Source: Eleusine coracana subsp. coracana (Eukaryota > Streptophyta > Magnoliopsida > Poales > Poaceae). Taken from it: DNA of 64,000 nt. The position numbers and the translations under genes were made by a program. This document shows positions 56,278 to 64,000 of this stretch, one piece after another (within the stretch, counting starts at the first letter, position 1; each line of letters begins with the position of its first letter). The stretch lies in contig CM064434.1 of NCBI GenBank assembly GCA_032690845.1, forward strand, positions 31,650,413 through 31,714,412. The letters are read 5' to 3'. The notes under the pieces are model-generated. The model did not search any database. It was not told the origin of the DNA and was given only the letters and a program-made list of their open reading frames with translations.

Positions 56278-57588
56278 ATTCCACAAACTCCACAGGCAGT
56301 CGACGAGGATTGCTCGCCTAGACGATATGTTCTTCATGGTACTCCACATCATCTCCATCTTCTGAGCAGCATTTCAATAATAATAGGAAAATAGCAAGCG
56401 TGAGTACGTTTTTGTACTCAGCAAGTGTGAGAAATATATGACATGCATGCTTAAATCAAGGAAGGCTAACACAAGGGTTTGTTTGCATGAATGCCAACTA
56501 CACCTAAGACCATTTGAAAAGCAGTCCTATTTACTAGGTGTTTCATATCCCAAGTAATATCATAAGGTCTAGCACTATAAGCATTCCCTACTTATAGAAA
56601 TATCTACGGGTTATACCACTCAAAAACCATAACCTACTACTGCTTATCCAGCACGTAACCCAATCCACGTTTTTATAATCGTTACAGCTTTCCCAGCATG
56701 TAGCCCAATCCTTTTCTTTCTCATCGCTACAGCTTTCCCAACATGTAGCCTTAATCCAATTCTTTATCCCTGCTACAACTTACCTAGCGTGTACCCCAAA
56801 CCATCCCATTCATAACCTATGTGTGTTTTAATCGTGTGAGGTTTTCATGCCTCATGACCATGAGCACGGCTGTTATAATAGTTTTAACTCTACAGAGGTG
56901 CACAACTTTACCCACAGGTTGGTGATTCCTTCAACCGTCGGTGACTAAAGTCTCCCTGTTACCTGAATCACACTGCCTTTTGTGTGAAGGCCAGGAGATC
57001 ACCACAAGGTCTTTCAAAGAGTTTTCTAGCCTGTCAAAGTGCCTACGCTAAGGTTTCACCGCTGCGGAAGTAAACCCTTCCTACAGAAGCCCCCTCTGGC
57101 GCCGTGGCTAGGAGCACAACAACAAAAAGGTCCTATAGCAGCGGTTGGAAAGGCACTGTAGCAGTGGGCAGGCCACCCCGCCACTACACAAACGCCTCTA
57201 CAAATATGCGTTTGTAGCGGCGGGTGGTCTATCGCCCATATAAACCGCCGCTACAGACTCATTAGTAGCGGCGGCTGAAGATGTCAACCGCTGCTGTTGT
57301 TAGCCATCAGTAGCGGCGGTTCAAATCTTCAACCGCCGCTATTATTGGCTATTAGTAGCGGCGGTTGACAACATCAACCGCCGCTTTTTATTTTCCAAAA
57401 GAAAAAATAAAATTTAGCTAATATATAGAAATCACAGATTCTGCATACACAAAAATTTACAAATCTCATCACAGATATTTACAACATCTCATCACAGGTA
57501 TTTACAATCTCATCACAGATATTTACATCTCATCATAGAATATATACAACATTGTCATCAAAATGTTCAATCGAGCTTACAAAATATT

Positions 57589-57849
57589 TTAAATGAACCC
57601 TAATGCATAGTCATCATCTTTTTTCGATACATTAGGCTCATATGGTGCTCTTGAACCATCCCACTCACAAAGGGACCTATGTTTTGTTGCTAGTTCACTA
57701 TTTGAGTCAAAGCACTTCCCTTCTGGACTAATTACCTCTCTCAACATAAAACGACAAAGAGAAGCTACAACTAGATACATGTCATTTGTACTCAAGTGAA
57801 CGCGTGATTGAGGAATCATACCCTTTCTGATCTCGGTGTTCCTCTTCAT
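57589..57849 (-). pseudogene. CACTA C-terminal ORF remnant
   Basis: Minus frame with SRVHLSTNDMYLVVASLCRF followed by MLREVISPEGKCFDSNSE. The 'LCRF..REV..P.G..FD' block resembles the end of the Ulp1-containing protein of grass CACTA elements. It lies just downstream of the exon-like piece at 57967-58074. Confidence 0.4.
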
Positions 57850-57966
57850 CTTTGCAGTGCTTTTCCCTTATGGCTCTCTGTGTCACATGAGTAGAGTATG
57901 TTAATATGAGATCTCAAAACTTAAAATTCGAGTAAAGTAAAATGGACATAAACAAAATCAACTTAC

Positions 57967-58074
57967 CTCTTCATTAGACTCCTCAATGATATGATCTAGG
58001 TAAGATGAAGAGCTAGATGCAAACACACACGTGTAGTAGCCGCAATGCACACTACCGTTTTGTTGCTTAAAGCA
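57967..58074 (-). pseudogene. Ulp1 (C48)-like protease fragment in CACTA
   Basis: Reads CFKQQNGSVHCGYYTCVF and LDHIIEESNEE, then GTAAGTTG, a good splice donor. The 'SV.CGYY.C.F' core surrounds the catalytic Cys of SUMO-protease-like domains carried by CACTA elements; here it is only a short exon. Confidence 0.45.
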
Positions 58075-58540
58075 CTATGTAGTAGAGAACATAAGTTAGT
58101 TACACTTTATATGATGGATACTATGATAAATACATGTATGTGATGCATATAAATCTTATCCAAAACTTATGACGGAAGTACATCTTCTTTTTCCGTCTTG
58201 GATGACATTTCCCTCCCGCTATGACATATTTCTCGTAAGCACTAAACGGTCAACAAAAGCATCATTAGATGATATTAACATTATCAATTCATATACACAT
58301 AGAGTAATTTATTACCTATCTATGACTTCCACCATGTCGATGTACAACTTCTTGTCATAGTCGAGACTATCCAGCATCAGAAGGTACCCATTTTTGGGGA
58401 TTATCATAAAACAAATCCAATGACCGCTAGAAGAATGTTGACAACAAGTTACTTACGATTGGATTTAACTTCAACATATGATAGATGACGAAGGCAGTAG
58501 TGGTCCAACTTACTTGAAGTTGTAGGGGGCTAAGGAAATA

Positions 58541-58830
58541 ATAGAAAAATCAAAATTTGCTCTCAGTACGGGTTGCCGAATCAACGGCCTTCCAACGCTC
58601 TAAGATTCTTGACTCGTACAACAACATATATCCGATATCCTAGGATATGGTCCATGTCGCTGGACTAGCCTCACTTAGCCTGCTTTCATCATTGATCATG
58701 GGTCGATTGCCTATAGAGAATAGATAAGTAGTACAGAGAGACAAGGAGAAGAATAGAAAAATCAAAATTTGCTCTCAGTGCGGGTTACCGAATCAACGGC
58801 CTTCCAACGCTCTAAGATCCTTGACCTGTA
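58541..58830. repeat. Direct duplication, period 212 bp
   Basis: A segment of about 75 bp starting ATAGAAAAATCAAAATTTGC at 58541 recurs at 58753 with few changes, inside the CACTA element. Confidence 0.85.
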
Positions 58831-59029
58831 TTACTTCTATATCATTCCACAACTTCTGATTCTTGCAATCAAAACACGGACAATATATATCAGTCGTCCA
58901 TTCACATCGAGCATGTTCTGTGGCCGCTTCGATGAATTTAGAAACTTCTCGTAAAAATATTAGACCTGGTCTAGGTGCCTCGTACATCCAAGATCTATCC
59001 ACCATGAACGACCTTGAACGGAAACCCAA
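58793..59029 (-). pseudogene. CACTA transposase-associated domain
   Basis: Minus frame; from about 59005 it reads MVDRSWMYEAPRPGLIFLRE, VSKFIEAATEHARCEW and DIYCPCFDCKNQKLW. The DRSWMY opening and the CPC..CKN cysteine cluster are the transposase-associated domain at the start of CACTA proteins. The rest of the transposase has been deleted. Confidence 0.65.
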
Positions 59030-59044
59030 AGATTAATTAATAAC

Positions 59045-59350
59045 ACAAAATTTAAATATTCACTAAATATATAAACATTGAAATATAATATACATGAAGT
59101 GAAAAATATTATGCAAGGTAAAATCAAACAAGCATCAAATTATTTTATATATTATTTAACTTTTATCACAATCTATCCAAAATATTAGAAATTAATTAAT
59201 TAATTATGTGTAACAAAAAATTTAAATATTCACTAAATATTTAAACATTGAAATATAATATAGATTAAGTGAGAAATATAATCCAAGGTAAAATGGAACA
59301 AATATCAAATTATTTTATATATTATCTAATTTTTATCAAAAAATAATAAA
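59045..59350. repeat. Direct duplication, period 170 bp
   Basis: AT-rich segment TTTAAATATTCACTAAATAT at 59051 recurs at 59221 with about 130 bp of similar following sequence; an intron-like part of the CACTA element. Confidence 0.85.
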
Positions 59351-60032
59351 ATAATTAACATCTCTTGCCCTAATACTACCTTCTCTCTCTTCTAAAAACC
59401 AAACTAGATCTAGATTCCCATTGACATAAAACAAGCTAGATATAATATTTTTTTATGTAGTGATGAAAAGAGATGATGTATGCCTTCATAAACTTCAACT
59501 ATAGCCAAATAGAACCATCCAAATCAAACAAATTTAGCTACAATTTGATGAAAACCTAACAAACTTAAACCCCAAAATTCTACTTGATTTCAAAATGAGA
59601 ACACAAAAAAAACCAGTGGGATGAGTTCCCCTTACCTCAAAGGTCAAATTTCTGCAAAAAAAAAACGAACTCAAAACCTTCCCCCCTTGATTTTCATAAT
59701 TTGCCCAAATTTTTGGGCCGCCACTGTTCAAGTGACGGCCGGAGCTGTCCGAATGAGGCTTTTATAGCCTGGGCACTTTATATCGGTGGTTGATGTTGCC
59801 AACCACCGCTAGTATTCCCTAAATAGCAGCGGTTGGCATTGTCAACCACCACTATAACACATGGGCCATTTATAGCAGTGGTTGACAATGTCAACCGCCG
59901 CTATTTGGTGCCCTGTAGCGGCGGTTTTAGTTGGGGAAGTCCCCATTGGCTTTGTAGCGGCGGACGACTTTGGCTCGCGCTGCTACGGCGGTTTGCCTGC
60001 CGCTCATACAGGCCCTATTTGTGGTAGTGGAG

Positions 60033-62071
60033 TACGCCTTCCATCACCTGAGGTCCGGAAGTAAACCCTTACCATCCCACTTTCCTCGAACACCCATAGA
60101 CTGGAAAAACATCTCATTACTGAACCAAGCCTACCCATATCAGCCCTGTGCTTTGCGCTATAGACATGGTTAACACGCTCCACAAGCGGGTCTTAAGAAT
60201 TCTGGAACAGGCACAAACACTATTCCACTTCTTATGCATGACGACACCATACCATACCAAACCAGCATGTCCAGATTCGTAGTCCCACTATGACCGTTAT
60301 CAGCATTGGCATCATCTCATAGTAATCTTATGCATCATCGAGTCTTATAGTGGTTATATTCATTAACAAGATTTAAACCATTCCCAAATGACTGTGACTA
60401 AGTGTGACGTACCCATCCTAGAGTACTATCCAAACCTAGGGCGACTAAGGAATACTATGGAAGGGTAAAGGCATATGATTCATATTAACTGCATGCATGT
60501 TTATAAAACATTCTAAAAACATAGGAGCAATATGGTCAACGAACACTTGCCTCTTTCCAAGAGTTGCTGCTGCTCAGAATCTTCAAACTCGAGGTTCTAG
60601 AAATTCTCGGGCGGTTGATGCTCTACACGTCAATTGCATCGGAAAGCAAATACACACAAAAATAAGAAAACAGTACATCAAACAATGCTATGAGTCTACA
60701 AAATCATTATGACGGGATTCTACTCGTTCGTACGATCGCGTGAGACAAGAATCACTGAAATCGGAGCTACAAGTGAAAATTTATGCTAGTTTAAAGATCT
60801 AGGGACTAAACTATAATTAAGGCAGAAAAGTTCTAGGGACTAAAATGTAATTATGAAAAAGTATAGGAGTCTCAGTGTAAAATGTTAAGGGCTAAAATAT
60901 AATTATTTTAAAGTTTAGGGTCCTAAGTGTAAAAATTACAAGACTTATATGTTATTTAAATCTAACCCGAGGGCTAAATTATAAAACTACCATTATCCAG
61001 GGATTTTACGAATTAAAATAAATTGGATAAGTGGTGGACTCAGTCCACGGGCTCGTAGACCGGGGCTGGGTTCTGGGGTCTATGGTCTATGGTGGACCAG
61101 AGTGGCTCAGAGTTGTTCATCCGGAGATGAGTGGCTCGGGTGGACTGGGGCAAGTCGGGGTGACGCAGGCGGCTGCCGGCGTCGGAGGCGACAGCGGCGT
61201 CATGGACAAGCAGCGGCACTCTGTTGATCTTCAGCTATGAGGCACTATTCATGACAACGTTGCTACCAAACGGGAGAGGGGCTCAAGGGGAACTCTACCA
61301 CGTAGTCGCACAGGGGCTAGGAAGCTGGAGAAGGGCGGGCGACAATGGCACATGGTGGCGGATCCTCGTCGGCGTCGCATGGCAATGGGGAGCTTTGGGA
61401 GTGGGGTTTGTAGGTGGGTTGAGGAGCGGGAAGGGCCAGGGCAGCCATTTACAGCCGAAAGAGGGAGAAACGATGAGGACACACGAACAACATGTTCATG
61501 GCGGGTAGCGCCATCACTCCGAGCACTGCTCACGAGTACGATGGAATAGGGGGTGTCGGCGTAAGGCGACACGGCGAGGTGATGCGTCAGGCAGCGGCGA
61601 GTAAAGCAGAAGAAGACACGGAGGCGTGAAGTGCGTGCTCATGGTGGCGCCTGTGCGCAGCGGGAGGAAGGAGAAGGAGGGCGCGCTGGGCTGGTCCAGT
61701 TGCGCAGCTGGGCCTGGCGTGCAGGAAGGCCGAAAGGCCAAGCGGCGTGAAGCTGTGGACTGGGCCGAGGCAAGGGAGAAGAGAGGGTGGGGTAAAAGGG
61801 AGGGGAGAAAGTTGGGCCGTGGTGACGGTTTTGTCCCAAGAGCCAAAGTTGGGTTCTTCTCTTTATTTTCTATTTCTAATTCTAAAATGAAATCGATTTC
61901 TAATCTTGTTTTGAAAATAATTTGCACCCAAAAAAATCCTAATGCAAAACTAAGTCAGCATGAATGCACAAACAATAGATTTTATTTCATTGGTTTTTCT
62001 TAATCTTAACACCTTAATTAGTTTGGCAAATTTTCGAATTATTCTAGATTTTGAAAATTAAGGGTGTTGCA
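60033..62071 (-). other. First part of the solo LTR, no gene
   Basis: The 2 kb right of the CACTA element is LTR sequence. Several overlapping GC-rich frames at 61030-61930 have no recognisable protein and sit in the LTR's upstream part. A run of AGGGACTAAA-type words occupies 60790-60990. Confidence 0.6.
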
Positions 62072-62076
62072 TGGCT

Positions 62077-64000
62077 GCAACAAGAGAGCCGGAGTACACA
62101 AGAACAACTACTCTTATTCTCATGGATTTTGACCCTTTGGCAAGGGCTAACCAATTTTAAGTCCAATGAGTGGGACTCTTCTCCGTTGCTCATATCCCCT
62201 GGTGGCACATATCCTATGACAATAAAAATTGACAATGTCTGCGTACCAGCGGTTGGAGTCTGTCACCTTCAATAGCATGTCATCATGAAGGTAATCATTG
62301 ATAGGCTGGTCCTGCATGTTAGTCACTTGCATACGGGACAAATGATCCACGACATAATTATCTACTCCTTTCTTATCTCTTATTTCTAGGTCAAATTCTT
62401 CGAGTACAGCAAATGTTTTAATGCAGCATGGTTAGTGTAATCATTGACCTTGGCTCCTACTAAGTAAGATCTAAACTTATCGATAGCAAAGATTACGGCC
62501 AGGAGCTCTTTTTCTGTTGTTGCATAATTAAGTTGAGGTCCGGTCATGGTCTTGCTAGCATAGGCTATTGTGTGATGCTTCTTATCTTTGGTTTGGCCTA
62601 AAACCGCCCCAACGGCATAATCACTAGCATCACACATGATTTTGAAAGGCAGTGACCAATCAGGGGGTTGGATAATTGGCGCTGAGATGAGTGCCTTTTT
62701 TAGGATATCAAAAGCTTTAAGGCACTCATCATCGAAATGAAATGTGGCTTCGTTAGGTAAAAGGTTTGTGAGGGGTCTAGCGATTTGGGAAAAATCTTTA
62801 ATGATCTGTCGATAGAACTCGCATGACCCTAAGAAGCTTCGAACGCCTTTGACATTTGTTGGAGGTGGGAGCTTTTCTATAACTTGGAGCTTTGCTCTGT
62901 CCACCTCAATCCCCCTCTCAGACACTAAGTGTCCAAGGACGATGCCTTCACGGACCATGAAATAGCACTTTTCTCAATTTAGTACCAGGTCCTTTTCACA
63001 GCATTGTTGCAAGACTCTGTCTAAATTTTCAAGACAATGATCAAAGGTTTTTCCATAAATCGAGAATTCATCCATGAAGACTTCCATGATTACCTCAATC
63101 ATGTCTGAGAAGATAGACATCATACACCGCTGAAAAGAAGCGGGCGCGTTACATAGCCCGAACGACATCTTACGATAAGCATAGGTACCGTACGGGCATG
63201 TAAATGTCGTCCTGCTTTGATCATCGGGATGGATGGGAATTTGGTGATAACCGGAATACCCATCAAGGAAACAAAAGAAGGAGTGTTTTGCCAGTCGCTC
63301 CAACATTTCATCAATGAAGAGGAGAGGGAAATGGTCCTTCTTTGTGGCCTTGTTAAGTTTCCTATAGTCAATACACATTCTCTATCCTGTGATGGTTCAT
63401 TGAGGGATAAGCTCATTTTTCTCATTTGTTACGACAGTCATTCCTCCCTTCTTAGGCACTAGTTTGATAGGGCTTACCCACTCACTATGTGAGATAGGAT
63501 AAATAATCCCGGCGTGAAATAATTTAAGCACCCCCTTCTTCACAACTTCCCGCATTACATTGTTCAGTCTACGCTAAGGCTCCCTAGAAGGTATACTATC
63601 GGAGTCAATGGGAATGCCGTGCGTGCAAAGCGCAGGGCTTATTCCTTTAAGGTCTTGGAGCGAGTATCCTAGCACGGATCTATGCTTTTCTAGGATAGCA
63701 CTTAGCATGCGGGTTTCTTCATTCGAAAGCTTGTCGCTAATGATGATAGGAGTTTCCGTGTCACCATTAAGAAAGGCATATCGTAGGTCTGGAGGTAAGG
63801 TTTTGAGTTCAATTGGAGGGTGAGGCTTTGGCTCTATTTTAGGCAACTCTATGGTTTCCTATAGCTCATTGTCTTCCTGAATGAAGTCCTCCGTTTCTTT
63901 TTCAAGAAGAGAATCAGGGGACTCATAAGGGAATACAACCATCAATTCCTCAATCAGCTCACTATCGGGGGAAGATTCAGCGATGTTGTTCTTCGATCCT
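62077..64000 (-). pseudogene. Old Athila pol: protease-RT linker, reverse transcriptase, RNase H
   Basis: Minus strand, running in from beyond the window. 63846-63574 carries LPPDLRYAFLNGD and QDLKGISPALCTH (the linker). 63378-62974 carries MCIDYRKLNKATKKDHFPL, FLDGYSGYHQIPIHPDDQ and the polymerase site FMDEFSIYG, where Glu replaces the second catalytic Asp. 62958-62386 carries GIEVDRAKLQVIEKLPPP and RNase H (DASDYAVGAVLGQ, YATTEKELLAVIFAIDKF). A deletion and frameshift then lead to VVDHLSRMQ and RWYADIVNF (62350-62147), ending in RRVPLIGLKIG. Integrase is not seen, so the end is deleted. FMDDFSVYG-type text is characteristic of the Athila lineage. Stops lie near 63863, 63405 and 62972. Confidence 0.88.

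Larger units (their letters stand above)
57115..60029 (-). mobile_element. CACTA element, 2.9-kb deletion derivative
   Basis: Left end CACAACAACAAAAAGG and inverted right end CACTACCACAAATAGG agree at 13 of 16 positions. GAG at 57112-57114 and 60030-60032 is the 3-bp target duplication. Both subterminal zones (57130-57390 and 59770-60010) are filled with direct and inverted copies of GTAGCGGCGGTTGA. Coding remnants are on the minus strand: a transposase-associated domain at the right and a Ulp1-protease-like end at the left. The transposase core is missing. Confidence 0.85.
46067..62071 (-). mobile_element. Solo LTR of a Tekay/Del-like gypsy element, doubly interrupted
   Basis: Minus orientation: begins TGCAACACCCTTAATTTTC at 62071 and ends GGTTTATAAACCGGGTGTGAA at 46067. 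It is flanked by the 5-bp duplication TGGCT (46062-46066 and 62072-62076). The LTR pieces are 46067-46264, 56283-57114 and 60033-62071, about 3.07 kb in all. The text matches the long chromovirus LTR style, e.g. the CTTGCTGAGTAC...CGTACTCACGCTTGC segment (about 56395-56430, minus). No internal coding region belongs to it, so the partner LTR was lost by LTR-LTR recombination. The usual terminal CA is decayed to AA. Confidence 0.8.

Noticed and set aside
61224..61927. Overlapping 60-137 aa frames
   Set aside because: They lie in the upstream part of a solo LTR, are GC-rich and carry no recognisable domain.

Overview
This is plant nuclear DNA, and the retrotransposon and LINE families and their repeat ends point to a grass (Poaceae). 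The species cannot be told from the sequence. There is no bacterial or organellar signature. The window is an island of two host genes at about 13.6-25.5 kb, surrounded by layered transposable elements.

0-13.5 kb: a decayed LINE 3' end (1-1056). Then a 4.4-kb candidate element lying between two TA microsatellites, with GC-rich ends and an AT-rich middle full of short degenerate repeats (2159-6542). Then a field of Helitron-like ends, a tRNA-derived SINE and small gene-like fragments (6.6-13.4 kb).

13.5-25.5 kb, host genes. (a) A three-exon minus-strand gene (13593-14694, 304 aa). It encodes the N-terminal extension and the coiled-coil tail of a class VIII myosin, but no motor domain, and ends in a new cysteine-rich tail. 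(b) A nine-exon minus-strand gene (18833-25483, 378 aa) for a conserved protein of unknown function with a chloroplast-type N-terminus. All its exons join in phase 0. Its fourth intron is swollen by two 5'-truncated LINEs and its second carries a 139-bp hAT MITE. A small nonautonomous CACTA element (16778-17763) lies between the genes.

25.5-33 kb: a full-length but dead Ty1/copia element (26391-32848) with 5-bp target duplications.

33.9-64 kb: a nest. An old Athila-type Ty3/gypsy element on the minus strand (pol at 62.1-64 kb, 3' part at 44.8-46.06 kb) was split by a Tekay/Del-like solo LTR (46067-62071, TSD TGGCT). That LTR was in turn split by a Tat-lineage gypsy element with dual RNase H (46265-56277) and by a 2.9-kb CACTA derivative (57115-60029, TSD GAG). 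To the left, a plus-strand gypsy LTR (about 33923-44643) was split by a young Athila relative (34800-44180, TSD GTGAC). That relative has near-identical LTRs, an intact gag-protease ORF and an intact ATHILA ORF, but no reverse transcriptase, RNase H or integrase. It also carries an internal promoter-like block resembling its own LTR promoter.

Most promising for follow-up: the motorless myosin VIII gene, the pol-less Athila family with its duplicated promoter motif, and the odd TA-flanked repeat-rich element at 2.2-6.5 kb. All similarity statements come from motif recognition by eye; no database search was possible.
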